DNA of 64,000 nucleotides from Oceanobacillus iheyensis HTE831 (GTDB taxonomy: Bacteria; Bacillota; Bacilli; Bacillales; Amphibacillaceae), in the NCBI RefSeq assembly GCF_000011245.1, contig NC_004193.1, positions 1,838,501 to 1,902,500 of the forward strand, in the 5' to 3' direction. The notes under the pieces were generated by a model, which saw only the letters and a list, made by a program, of their open reading frames with translations, searched no databases and was not told where the DNA came from. Position numbers and translations under genes: made by a program. Position 1 is the stretch's first letter. Each line of letters starts with the position of its first letter. Below, in pieces: positions 1 through 8,185 of the stretch.

Positions 1-297
1 AATTCGCTTCCATTGCTCAACCTCAGGTTTTGTAATATATAGAGATGGTATTTTCGCTTTTTTTCTAGATGTGATTTTTGTTGGAAAGCGATAGATTGCG
101 TCATCTTCACCTACATAAACAGCAGAAAAGTAAGTTCCAATATTAAAAAATGTAGTTTTCAATGTTTCTTTATGTACAGGATAATTAATAATATAGTTAT
201 CTTCTGTTTCATCAATGATTGTACACAAATAGATATCTGTTTTACTGTTATCACTATTTTTCATTTCTAATTGAATTTTCATACCTATTTCTAGCAT
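1..297 (-). CDS. ypfA: YpfA-type c-di-GMP-binding (flagellar brake/PilZ) protein, 3' end outside window
   Basis: The reading frame starts at ATG 297 behind a GGGGG ribosome-binding site and stays open for 99 codons to the window edge, so only the N-terminal half is present. Its opening residues (MLEIGMKIQLEM) and the section with VYVGEDDAIYRFPTKI resemble the YcgR-like N-terminal domain of B. subtilis YpfA (DgrA). That protein binds cyclic di-GMP through a C-terminal PilZ domain and brakes flagellar motility. The visible part ends at EQWKRI, just where the PilZ domain and its RxxxR motif would begin. In B. subtilis ypfA is also next to ypeB and sleB, which supports the name. The PilZ half cannot be checked here. 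Confidence 0.8.
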   Translation of the reverse strand, partial: MLEIGMKIQLEMKNSDNSKTDIYLCTIIDETEDNYIINYPVHKETLKTTFFNIGTYFSAVYVGEDDAIYRFPTKITSRKKAKIPSLYITKPEVEQWKRI

Positions 298-558
298 AAA
301 GTACCCCCATCATCATATTAAAATAATACTTTATACTTATTATGACAAAATAGGACCAAAGGAGCAAGCACCCTTTTAGAGGTGATGATCCGATGTTGAC
401 TTTCATTTGAAAACTATAAGTACGTCTATGTATTATAATATTTCAGCACTCTACTTCGTGATTTGTGTATTCGCCAAGTTACTAGGCGATGAAGCAGGAA
501 GTAGATATTTTCAGTAATTCCGTTTTCCAATGGAAGATATTTTTATAAATGATAAATA
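298..558 (-). other. non-coding stretch between group II intron and ypfA
   Basis: About 260 bases with no plausible gene. It is the downstream exon of the group II intron, and originally joined the ypeB terminator to the ypfA promoter. A short inverted repeat with arms TTCGCC and AGGCGA lies near 468-490. I see nothing else in it. Confidence 0.5.
320..348 (-). promoter_or_regulatory. candidate sigma-A promoter of ypfA
   Basis: On the minus strand TTGTCA (343-348) and TATTTT (320-325) are 17 bases apart, 22 bases before the ypfA start. The -35 is a 5/6 match and the -10 is weak, so this is only a candidate. Confidence 0.35.
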
Positions 559-630
559 ATAGAGTAGAAGGGAGCGACTAACCCCCGTCCTCTCACACCA
601 CCGTACGTACCGTTCGGTATACGGCGGTTC
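559..630 (-). ncRNA. group II intron domains V and VI
   Basis: Domain V (597-630) starts GAACCGCCGTATACC, has a GAAC tetraloop and closes with GGTACGTACGGTGGT, giving the conserved 34-nt hairpin. The catalytic triad reads CGC (626-624) rather than the AGC of other group II classes, as expected for class C. Domain VI follows with a G-rich 5' arm (GGACGGGGG) pairing with CTCCC and ends in AT at 559. Confidence 0.9.
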
Positions 631-632
631 AA

Positions 633-1892
633 TTAAGTATTACGAATAAATTCATACCTTTGATACAGACTTTTGAGCCCTAGTCTACTCCAATAGGAGT
701 TGCCTAGGGTTCTGCTTAAGATTGGACTCTTGGAGATACGCCAATAATTCTTTCTGGTGTTTCCCCATTCGTATGCTTTGTGGTCAGGAACACCCAAGCT
801 AATCAGCTTTCGGACTTTTGTCCGTGGAAGCTTCCATTGTTTCCACATACACATGCGCAATCTTCTTCTTATCCACTTATCGAACTCCTCAAACTTTGAA
901 GGTGTCTCCGCTAAAGCGTAATACCCGCACCAACCCATCAGGTATTTGTTTAATTTCTCAATTCTTACTTCCATAGGAAATGGCTTGGAACGTGAAGTTA
1001 TTTCCCTGATTTTCTGTTTTAGACGCATAATACTTTCTTTTGCGATTCTAATTTTTGAATTCTTTCCATTGGTGAAACTAAAACCAAGAAACTTACGTTT
1101 CCAAGGCCGGTCCACTGCTGATTTCTCTTTATTTACTTTCAAGTGAAGTTTCTCTTCGATAAATGTAGTAATGGAATTCATTACACGATTCCCAGCTTTC
1201 TTTGTTCTCACATAGATGTTGCAGTCATCCGCATAACGAACGAAACGTAGCCCACGCTCCTCCAGCTCCTTATCTAAATCATCTAATATAATGTTAGAAA
1301 GAAGAGGGCTCAACGGCCCGCCTTGCGGAGTGCCTTCTTCGGAGCTAACTACTATCCCATTTATCATGACGCCAGATTGTAGGTATTTCCGAATAAGCCG
1401 AAGCAGTTCCTTATCCTTGATGCGCTTCGCTAAAACACCCATGAGCTTATCATGGTTCACCTTATCAAAGAATTTCTCTAGGTCCATATCAATTACCCAT
1501 CTGTATCCTTCTTTAATAAACCCCCTTGCCTTCCTCACAGCGTCATGTCCTTGACGGTTGGGCCTGAATCCATAGCTATGTTCTGAGAAGGTGGGGTCAA
1601 AAATTGTATGAAGCACTTGGGCAATAGCCTGTTGAATGAAACGATCCGTCACGGTTGGAATACCTAACATCCGAACTCCTCCGCTTGGTTTCGGGATTTC
1701 GACACGGCGGACAGGAGAAGGTGTATAGGTTCCTTTCCTCAAGTTCTCCCGAAGGGAATCCCAGTTATCATAGAGATGTCTTCGTAGGAATTTTACGGAC
1801 ATTTCATCTATGCCATGACTTCCTTTATTTCGTTCGACTCGCTTTAGTGCGAGAATGAGATTGTCCCGTGACAGAATTTGGTTCATCAACAT
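633..1892 (-). CDS. ltrA: group II intron reverse transcriptase/maturase (LtrA-like)
   Basis: A 419-residue intron-encoded protein that reverse-transcribes the intron RNA during retrohoming and helps it fold. Visible parts: RT motif DMDLEKFFD near 135-143; GTPQGGPLSPLLSN at 187-200; the catalytic YADD box at 220-223; and a group II maturase (domain X) region from about 280, with YLMGWCGYYA near 317. There is no HNH endonuclease domain, normal for class C proteins. ATG 1892 follows AAAGGAA with 8-base spacing. The stop codon lies three bases before domain V. No frameshift or stop interrupts it, so it should be functional. Confidence 0.97.
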   Translation of the reverse strand: MLMNQILSRDNLILALKRVERNKGSHGIDEMSVKFLRRHLYDNWDSLRENLRKGTYTPSPVRRVEIPKPSGGVRMLGIPTVTDRFIQQAIAQVLHTIFDPTFSEHSYGFRPNRQGHDAVRKARGFIKEGYRWVIDMDLEKFFDKVNHDKLMGVLAKRIKDKELLRLIRKYLQSGVMINGIVVSSEEGTPQGGPLSPLLSNIILDDLDKELEERGLRFVRYADDCNIYVRTKKAGNRVMNSITTFIEEKLHLKVNKEKSAVDRPWKRKFLGFSFTNGKNSKIRIAKESIMRLKQKIREITSRSKPFPMEVRIEKLNKYLMGWCGYYALAETPSKFEEFDKWIRRRLRMCMWKQWKLPRTKVRKLISLGVPDHKAYEWGNTRKNYWRISKSPILSRTLGNSYWSRLGLKSLYQRYEFIRNT

Positions 1893-2449
1893 ACTTGGGT
1901 TTCCTTTCTTCGTGAATGTGACGTTCTATTTGTGCAAGTTCCACTCCACCCTTCCAAAGTCCCCTGTAGATTCACTACGTCCTCCTTTGGATAAGCCCTT
2001 CCGGGTTGTCTGTGTCTGCATGAAATCTTAACGCCTAGTGTCACATTTCTCCTTAATTGTTCCGTCCTTCCCCTTACATTCTCGAGTATGCAGGGTACTA
2101 TGACTTCTGCTGACTTCTGACCGTTCAGCCATCCATTGCTGAATGGGTTACCAAGAGTGCTTGGCGTTTCGATCAGACCTCCCCGGGTAAGAATGCAGTC
2201 TTTCCCTTCATCAATCTGCTTCATTTACTCTGTACCAACTTTGGCAGAAAGGACTTTGTTTTGTTATGCAAACTCATCCATTGATACCTAGCCTCATATG
2301 AAGTTCGTGTTCCTCAGACCGAAGGTTTGCCGTCCGCTTCCTTCAGATTCCATGTCGCCACGGACACCCTTGCGTTAGGCTAACTGTTACTTCTGCCTTC
2401 ACAGTTCGGGACTCTCACCCTATAGACTGCACCCATGCCGGGCACACAT

Positions 2450-2478
2450 AAAAAAAGGGAAGGTTTTTTAACCTTCCC
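2450..2478 (-). terminator. rho-independent terminator of sleB-ypeB, target site of the intron
   Basis: Minus strand: a nine-base-pair stem (GGGAAGGTT/AACCTTCCC) with an A-rich loop, followed by seven T, five bases after the ypeB stop. The group II intron begins two bases beyond the T-tract. Confidence 0.92.
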
Positions 2479-2483
2479 TTCCC

Positions 2484-3827
2484 TTATAGAACTGAGTTAT
2501 AATTTACTTCCTTACCATCTAATTTCTCTACCAGTTCTTCTTGACCATTTTCTGCATTTATGAAAATTCGGTAAGTCTCATCATCCATTATACCGAGAAA
2601 TTCATAGGTTAATACCTCTTCACCAGCATTATTATCAATAATAGCTAAGTGACTTTCTTGAATATCGACCGTACTATTCACATTATCTCTTGCTTCATCT
2701 TCTGAAATTTTCGGTTCTGGTATTTCTCTATCTGTGTGATTCATAAAGTAACTATTAGTAGTTAGGCCTAGCAGATCTCCATTATCTAAACCAACTTTAA
2801 CCTCTACAGCATCAGAGTATACTCGCACACCATTATCGTTATATAAGTAAGAATATACACCTATATGGTCATATTCACTGCTTTGGAATAAAGTCATGTC
2901 TTCAAGTCCGAACGAAGCTAAATAGTCTTTTGCTTTTTCAGAGCCCTCATTTAAGCTGACTTTTTTTTCTTTCATTTCACGACTAACTAGTAAATTTAAA
3001 GGGTGTCCCCCTTTAATCGCCATATCCATATATCCGTGTTCTTCATCCTTATTATAGGAAATACTGTATAAAGGTGTATCAGCACCTTCACCGCTTTTAG
3101 AAATCGAAAGTAAATCTTTATCTTTAATTTCAAATATCTCCATCGCTCTCTGTAAAGCTTCATTTTCTGTTACTTCAGACCCAGTCAAGTTTTTATATGA
3201 ATGATCTTGCGTATTCGTACTTATAGTTGAATTTTCGGGGTCTGCTTGACCAAATCCTTCCACCGACTTTTCAACAGTTTGGAAGCCATTCACTATTGTA
3301 TTGTCTTGTTGTGCATTCTCGTCAGACAGTGCAAGTTCAACATCCATCCAATTTAACCCTTCTTCTAAAGCAACATGTTGCACTTGTCTTAACTCGTCTT
3401 TAATTTGACCAGACTGATCGTAATAGTCTTTTAACTTCTGGGTTTCTTCTTCCGTTAATGGATTATCATCTAAGTTTCGAACTGCAGTTTGATATGTGAA
3501 TTCCCCGATATCTGATAAAAACTGTTCCGTTTTATGAAAAGGTAATAACCCTAAAGGTAATTGACCTACATTTGAATGTGCTTGTGAGGTTAGTCTCCAA
3601 ATATCTACGAACTGAGGTGATAAGCGTTCTTTCGAATTCATCGCTAATGCAGTTCCAATCTCATCATTTAATAAATCCATGTAATAGGTTAATTCGTGAA
3701 ATGAGCGTTGGTATTCATTTTCAGCCTGTATTTTTATTTCGTTCTTTTCACTATATTCATTATAACCCCATACCGCTGTTCCAATTACAGCTACACTAAG
3801 TACACCTATTGCGATCCAGCGAAACAT
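2484..3827 (-). CDS. ypeB: germination protein YpeB
   Basis: A 447-residue partner of the spore cortex-lytic enzyme SleB. In Bacillus, YpeB and SleB stabilise each other in dormant spores, and YpeB is cleaved on germination. The N-terminus has one hydrophobic membrane anchor (about residues 3-20), then a helical N-terminal half and a C-terminal half with repeated PepSY-like segments (for example GYMDMAIKGGHPLNLLVSRE). I take ATG 3827 as start: it sits ten bases after AGGAAGG, whereas an in-frame GTG at 3836 overlaps that site. It lies 15 bases behind sleB and is clearly co-transcribed with it. Its terminator is the intron insertion site. Confidence 0.92.
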   Translation of the reverse strand: MFRWIAIGVLSVAVIGTAVWGYNEYSEKNEIKIQAENEYQRSFHELTYYMDLLNDEIGTALAMNSKERLSPQFVDIWRLTSQAHSNVGQLPLGLLPFHKTEQFLSDIGEFTYQTAVRNLDDNPLTEEETQKLKDYYDQSGQIKDELRQVQHVALEEGLNWMDVELALSDENAQQDNTIVNGFQTVEKSVEGFGQADPENSTISTNTQDHSYKNLTGSEVTENEALQRAMEIFEIKDKDLLSISKSGEGADTPLYSISYNKDEEHGYMDMAIKGGHPLNLLVSREMKEKKVSLNEGSEKAKDYLASFGLEDMTLFQSSEYDHIGVYSYLYNDNGVRVYSDAVEVKVGLDNGDLLGLTTNSYFMNHTDREIPEPKISEDEARDNVNSTVDIQESHLAIIDNNAGEEVLTYEFLGIMDDETYRIFINAENGQEELVEKLDGKEVNYNSVL

Positions 3828-3842
3828 AATTCTCACACCTTC

Positions 3843-4673
3843 CTATTTACAAAATATATGTTTACCAATTTGTTTAATTTGTGGTCTCGTCCAAATCCAG
3901 CCAGAAGTTGCAGTATCAGGATTAAAATAGTAAAGGGCATTTCCTGAAGGATCCCAACCATTAATTGCATCTAAAACTGCTTCTCTAGCTTTGTCATTTG
4001 GTTCTAACCAGATTTGGCCATCAGCTACTGCAGTAAATGCACGTGGTTCAAAAATGACACCTGATACTGTATCCGGGAACAATGCACTATTTAAACGGTT
4101 AAGTATAACGGCCGCAACAGCAACCTGACCTTCGTATGGTTCACCTCTTGCCTCTCCATATACTGCATTTGCCATTAATTGAATATCATTTTGAGAATAA
4201 CCTTGTGGAACATTTACTGAAGGAGTACCACCAGTGTCTTCACCACTATTGCCACTGCCACCACCTGAATTACTTTGACCATCTGTGTTCCTATCTCCGC
4301 CACCATAGTGCGTAAACTGATTTCCTTTGTTTATTTGCTCTGTAACATATTCTTTATCGTAATTACTTGCTTGAACTAATTTATCTTTTGTTGTTTGACC
4401 TGCCAATCCATCTATTTCCATGCCAAATTCATACTGGAAATTGCGTAATGCCCAATAGGTACCCCAACCAAAGACTCCATCAATTTTGCCGTTGTAAAAA
4501 CCTAAATACTGTAATCTAGCTTGTAGCTCAATAACATCTTCTCCAACCGCACCTTGTTGGATGACTTGATCACTAAATGCATATGTTTTTGTGTTGTCTG
4601 TCTGTGTAAAATACATAGTTAGACTACTACAAACAACAAGTATTATCATGAATGCCTTATACGATTGATGCAT
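3843..4673 (-). CDS. sleB: spore cortex-lytic enzyme SleB
   Basis: A 276-residue lytic transglycosylase that degrades muramic-lactam-containing cortex peptidoglycan during spore germination. It has an N-terminal signal or anchor segment (about 8-24) and a peptidoglycan-binding domain of the PG_binding_1 type (about 38-99, with LQARLQYLGFYNGKIDGVFG). A low-complexity Gly/Ser/Asn linker near 121-145 leads to a C-terminal hydrolase_2 domain starting near 160, with the catalytic-glutamate segment VYGEARGEPYEGQ. Start ATG 4673 follows GGAGG. First gene of a sleB-ypeB operon; a forespore (sigma-G) promoter is expected and a weak candidate is listed. Confidence 0.94.
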   Translation of the reverse strand: MHQSYKAFMIILVVCSSLTMYFTQTDNTKTYAFSDQVIQQGAVGEDVIELQARLQYLGFYNGKIDGVFGWGTYWALRNFQYEFGMEIDGLAGQTTKDKLVQASNYDKEYVTEQINKGNQFTHYGGGDRNTDGQSNSGGGSGNSGEDTGGTPSVNVPQGYSQNDIQLMANAVYGEARGEPYEGQVAVAAVILNRLNSALFPDTVSGVIFEPRAFTAVADGQIWLEPNDKAREAVLDAINGWDPSGNALYYFNPDTATSGWIWTRPQIKQIGKHIFCK

Positions 4674-4710
4674 TTTTATTTCCTCCGTTCCTTGTAATAG
4701 GATGCACCAC

Positions 4711-4740
4711 TATTTTTTGTGTTATTTTCCTTTTTATTCA
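4711..4740 (-). promoter_or_regulatory. candidate sigma-G-like promoter of sleB
   Basis: Minus strand TGAATA (4735-4740) and AAAAATA (4711-4717) with a 17-base gap, 38 bases before the sleB start. The -35 fits forespore promoters; the -10 is poor compared with CATACTA. Supported mostly by the known forespore expression of sleB. Confidence 0.3.
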
Positions 4741-4753
4741 TTCAGATAAGAAA

Positions 4754-4798
4754 TAAAAAAACTATCAAACAGTCAACGAGCTGACATGCTAGATAGTT
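4754..4798 (-). terminator. terminator of prsW
   Basis: Minus-strand hairpin with AACTATC/GATAGTT outer arms and GTCA/TGAC inner arms, ending in a run of seven T, three bases beyond the prsW stop. Confidence 0.85.
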
Positions 4799-4800
4799 CC

Positions 4801-5448
4801 TTAATTGATTATTGTATTTTCATTCGCTCTTTTTAATCTGTACAACGCAATTATCCATAATAAAACCATAAAAGGAGTCAGAATTAATGTAAAACTGCTA
4901 AAACCTTTTAAAATAAAATTATATATTCCGTGGAGAAGAAATGGTAATAAGAATGCGAGAGTGAGATTTTTTTTCTTATAATTAGTATGAGTTTTGGCTT
5001 TTCCTAAATAATATCCCATAATAATTCCAAATAACGCGTGAGAAGATACTGGAAAAACGGCTCGAAGAAATGCATACTCTATTCCATTGGTAATTAAATA
5101 AAGGATATTCTCAATAGAAGCAAATCCTAAACTAAGTGAACTAGCATAAACAATACCATCATAATGATTATCAAATTCTTCATGTTGGTATATAACAAAC
5201 ATAAATACAAACCACTTAAAAAACTCTTCAAGTAACGCGATTTGGAAAAAAGCCTCGATGAAAATGGAATCGTAATTAAATTCACTAGATATTGCATATT
5301 GGATAAACATTATAGGTAGTACGAGTAAAGCACCTAAGATAAACATTCGTATAATTAACCAAATAGGTTCCGTTATTTTATCCTTTAAATATATATACGA
5401 TAGCAAAGCTAAAGCAGGTGCTATACCAGCTGATAATATAGACAACAT
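4801..5448 (-). CDS. prsW: intramembrane protease PrsW
   Basis: A 215-residue polytopic membrane protein of the PrsW glutamic-type intramembrane protease family. In B. subtilis PrsW makes the site-1 cut in anti-sigma-W factor RsiW after envelope stress. Characteristic residues are present: EEFFKW at 74-79, SIEN around 111-114, and the histidine of SSHALFG near 137, all in or next to hydrophobic helices. Length matches the family. ATG 5448 follows AGAGGT. It forms a single-gene unit with its own terminator, in the same place as B. subtilis ypdC/prsW. Its rsiW target is not in the window. Confidence 0.92.
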   Translation of the reverse strand: MLSILSAGIAPALALLSYIYLKDKITEPIWLIIRMFILGALLVLPIMFIQYAISSEFNYDSIFIEAFFQIALLEEFFKWFVFMFVIYQHEEFDNHYDGIVYASSLSLGFASIENILYLITNGIEYAFLRAVFPVSSHALFGIIMGYYLGKAKTHTNYKKKNLTLAFLLPFLLHGIYNFILKGFSSFTLILTPFMVLLWIIALYRLKRANENTIIN

Positions 5449-5769
5449 AAAATATACCTCTTCTCTACTCCCAATTCGTTCTCCTTAGCATATAGTAATT
5501 TCATTTTACATTCATCAGCCAGTTTCCATTAAGAAATCGAGTTTAATAATTAAATACAATATACTAAAAACTAATTTAAATATTAATGTTTAATAGTAAA
5601 GGAACATAGCAACCCTTGAAAAAACATTTGACAATGCACTCCGAATCATTTCCGAGTAGTTGATACCGTTCCTGTGGAATTTGTCCCCATCTGTCATTTA
5701 ATTCAAACCCAGAATTTGAACATTAATTTTATTTTGAAATTAATTCACTTAGCCAAAAAAGCATCTAAA
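5449..5769. other. intergenic region between ansA and prsW
   Basis: About 320 AT-rich bases. A 35-codon frame on the minus strand (5590-5697) lacks a convincing ribosome-binding site and is probably chance or a gene remnant. An imperfect palindrome (ACTCCGAA...TTCCGAGT) lies near 5639-5658. No terminator or promoter stands out. Confidence 0.4.
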
Positions 5770-6741
5770 TTAGAATGGATGAAAAAGTGTCTGTAGAGGT
5801 ATTTCACTAGCAAGCCCTACCATGAGCTTGATTCTCGCTTTTTTACTATCATAATCTTTTCCAAGAATTACACCGTTCTGTAATAAATCATATGTACTTC
5901 CTTGATAATCGTAAGTTGGATACACTTCTCCCTCTACAGCTGATGTTGTAATAACCACTGCAATACCCTCTTCGATACATTGTTTAATTTCTTGCATCAT
6001 CGTTGGGGATACTTGTCCTCTTCCAACCCCTTCAATTACAATTCCATCAACCTGATTATCTCTCGCTGCTTTAATATACTTACCATCAGTATTCATATAC
6101 ACTTTAATAATATCTACTTCAGGCAATTTCTTTTGTAATTTATAATAATCCTTATACGTAGGCTTTTGGAAAACACGCACTTGATTATTATCGATAATCC
6201 CTAAATATCCATATCCAAACGCATTGAATCCCTGAATATTTGAAGCGTGTTCTTTTCGAACATAACGTGAATGAAAAATACGCTCATTAAATACAACTGT
6301 CACACCCACTTCATTTAGTTCTTCACTACAAGCCGTTAGAACTGCATTTTTTATATTAATAAAAGAATCCGTTCCAACTTCTAAAGGAGAACGCTGAGAA
6401 CCTGTAAAAACAATGGGAATATGGTAATCAGTAATAAGATTCATAAAGTATGAAGATTCTTCTAATGTGTCGGTACCTTGAGTAATGACTATTCCATCAA
6501 AACTACTATTAAGTAAAAGTTCATCAATTTTCGATTTTAATACCAGTAAATCTTGAAATGTTAAGTGGATGCTTGCTTTTTGAAATATAGAATGAACCTC
6601 TACTTCAATTCCACTAGGAATATCACATTGTTTAAGTAATTCTTCTCCAGTCAAGACTCCAGATTCTAATCTATCACTGTTTGGTTTCTTCTCACTTGCT
6701 ATGGTACCACCAGTAGCTAATAATAATATTTTTTTAGTCAT
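5770..6741 (-). CDS. ansA: L-asparaginase (type I-like)
   Basis: A 323-residue asparaginase converting L-asparagine to aspartate and ammonia. Both nucleophile motifs are visible: ATGGTIAS at 9-16 with the catalytic threonine, and QGTDTLE at 88-94 with the second catalytic threonine and aspartate. No signal peptide, so it is cytoplasmic. Start ATG 6741 follows GAAGGG. It is transcribed alone, behind the ypdA terminator. In B. subtilis ansA pairs with ansB (aspartase); no ansB is present here. Confidence 0.9.
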   Translation of the reverse strand: MTKKILLLATGGTIASEKKPNSDRLESGVLTGEELLKQCDIPSGIEVEVHSIFQKASIHLTFQDLLVLKSKIDELLLNSSFDGIVITQGTDTLEESSYFMNLITDYHIPIVFTGSQRSPLEVGTDSFINIKNAVLTACSEELNEVGVTVVFNERIFHSRYVRKEHASNIQGFNAFGYGYLGIIDNNQVRVFQKPTYKDYYKLQKKLPEVDIIKVYMNTDGKYIKAARDNQVDGIVIEGVGRGQVSPTMMQEIKQCIEEGIAVVITTSAVEGEVYPTYDYQGSTYDLLQNGVILGKDYDSKKARIKLMVGLASEIPLQTLFHPF

Positions 6742-6871
6742 AGCAAACCCTTCTTTTTATGTAATTATATCTTCCTATATTATCCTTTTCCAAAGAAAAT
6801 CTTTCAAGTATATCTTACTTAAAATATACAATCTCTATTTAAAATATATTAAAAAATAAAACATAGGGAAT

Positions 6872-6902
6872 AAAAATCCACAAAGTACCTAACTTCGTGG
6901 AT
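6872..6902 (-). terminator. terminator of ypdA
   Basis: Minus-strand stem ATCCACGAAGT/ACTTTGTGGAT with a short loop, followed by TTTTTA, seven bases behind the ypdA stop. Confidence 0.85.
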
Positions 6903-6908
6903 ATATGG

Positions 6909-7901
6909 TTATATATTCTTTTGTTTACGCAATATTGATTCTGCTATTGGTTTTCCATGAAAACGACCATTTTCAATAAATACTTTATTATTATCGTATC
7001 CTGCAGCAATTACTCCAGCAATATATAAATCGTCTACATTTGTCTCCAGAGTTTCTTTATCAAATTGAGGTTTTCCGGTTTCCTTAATTATTTCCACGCC
7101 TGCTTGTCTTAATAAGGAATAATTAGGCTGATAGCCCGTCATCGCAAATACAAAATCATTATCTATTGTATACGATTCACCTTGAGATTCATACGTTAAT
7201 GAGTGGTCATTAATTTCTTTAACTGTGGATTCAAATACCATATTTACTTTTCCATTACGAACTAATGACTCAAACTCAGGAAGAATCCAAGGTTTAATAC
7301 TTTTAGAATAATTACTACCTCGATATAAGACAGTTACATGAGCACCAGCTTTATGTAATTCAATTGTAGCATCTACGGAGGAATTTTTACCTCCTATAAC
7401 AACAACATTTTGATTAAAGTATGGATGAGCTTCTTTAAAATAATGCGTTACTTTTGGTTTTGATTCACCGGGAACCTCTAGATAATTAGGTTGATCATAA
7501 TAACCCGTCGCTAATATAACATAAGCCGCATAATATACATTTTGTTCTTTATGTATATTTGATGTAGTAATTGTATAGCCTTTACCATTTTTATTTTTTA
7601 CTAGTCCTATTACTTCTTCATAGGGACGTATACGTAGTTCTTTTCTTTGTGCAACTTCTCTATAATAAACCATCGCTTGATTTCTTACCGGTTTCTTATT
7701 TTCAGTAATAAAAGGAACATCGCCAATCTCAAGTTTGTCACTTGAACTAAAAAAAGTCTGATGTGTAGGGTAATTACTTATCGTCTGAGCAACGTTCCCT
7801 TTTTCTATTAGTAATGGTTCTATGCCGTTTTTTTGCAGTTCAAGAGCAGTAGCCATACCACATGGACCTGCACCAATTATAATAACATCTTCTTGTTGCA
7901 T
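6909..7901 (-). CDS. ypdA: bacillithiol disulfide reductase YpdA
   Basis: A 330-residue FAD/NADPH flavoprotein of the thioredoxin-reductase-like family. YpdA recycles oxidised bacillithiol disulfide in Firmicutes, and works with bacilliredoxins such as the BrxB encoded at 55.8 kb. FAD-binding motif GAGPCG lies at 10-15, placing the conserved cysteine at position 14 as in characterised YpdA. A second Rossmann motif (VVVIGGKNSS) marks the NADPH domain, and a C-terminal FAD segment ends DLYIAGVIAAG. I use ATG 7901 (AGAAGGA, 8-base spacing); a longer in-frame extension to 8030 would add 43 non-homologous residues. No adjacent pathway genes. Confidence 0.92.
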   Translation of the reverse strand: MQQEDVIIIGAGPCGMATALELQKNGIEPLLIEKGNVAQTISNYPTHQTFFSSSDKLEIGDVPFITENKKPVRNQAMVYYREVAQRKELRIRPYEEVIGLVKNKNGKGYTITTSNIHKEQNVYYAAYVILATGYYDQPNYLEVPGESKPKVTHYFKEAHPYFNQNVVVIGGKNSSVDATIELHKAGAHVTVLYRGSNYSKSIKPWILPEFESLVRNGKVNMVFESTVKEINDHSLTYESQGESYTIDNDFVFAMTGYQPNYSLLRQAGVEIIKETGKPQFDKETLETNVDDLYIAGVIAAGYDNNKVFIENGRFHGKPIAESILRKQKNI

Positions 7902-8185
7902 GAAATTGTCCTTCTTTCCTTGCAAGATTAAAAATAGCGCTGATACAAATGAAATTATTCTAAAGAAAAATTCAACCGTCGTATGGGAATATACTTTGTT
8001 TAACAAGCTGGAGGGGAACTCCTCGTACAATTTTACTTACGTTGAGATTTCGCCTTTGCTTTTTCCTAAGAAGGTTGTATATTCCAAAGCTTTACGTACT
8101 TGAATTGTTCAATTTTTGAATTATCCCTATTTGCTATGTCCAGCGCCACTCTAAGTTACCTATTTATCAATTTTAAACAACAGAC

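Larger units (their letters stand above)
559..2447 (-). mobile_element. group IIC (bacterial class C) intron with reverse transcriptase
   Basis: A full-length retroelement on the minus strand. The 5' end is GTGTGCCCGGCATGGGTGCA at 2447 downward, followed by a long structured domain I-III region (about 1893-2447). An intron-encoded protein lies in domain IV, then a 34-nt domain V (597-630) and a domain VI whose last bases are CTCTAT (559). The insertion point is directly after the T-tract of the ypeB rho-independent terminator (exon 1 ends TTTTTTTAT), the hallmark target of class C introns. Because the site lies outside any gene, splicing is not needed for host gene function. All parts are present and the ORF is intact, so it looks potentially active. 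Confidence 0.95.

Noticed and set aside
1886..2224. 112-codon frame on the minus strand upstream of the reverse transcriptase
   Set aside because: It lies in the structured ribozyme domains of the group II intron and resembles no protein; the conservation there is for RNA folding.
5590..5697. 35-codon minus-strand frame in the prsW-ansA gap
   Set aside because: No proper ribosome-binding site, no promoter and no recognisable family. It could be a remnant but cannot be supported.
7902..8030. N-terminal extension of YpdA by 43 residues
   Set aside because: The extension is not like the family; ATG 7901 has a good ribosome site and places Cys at position 14 as in known YpdA.
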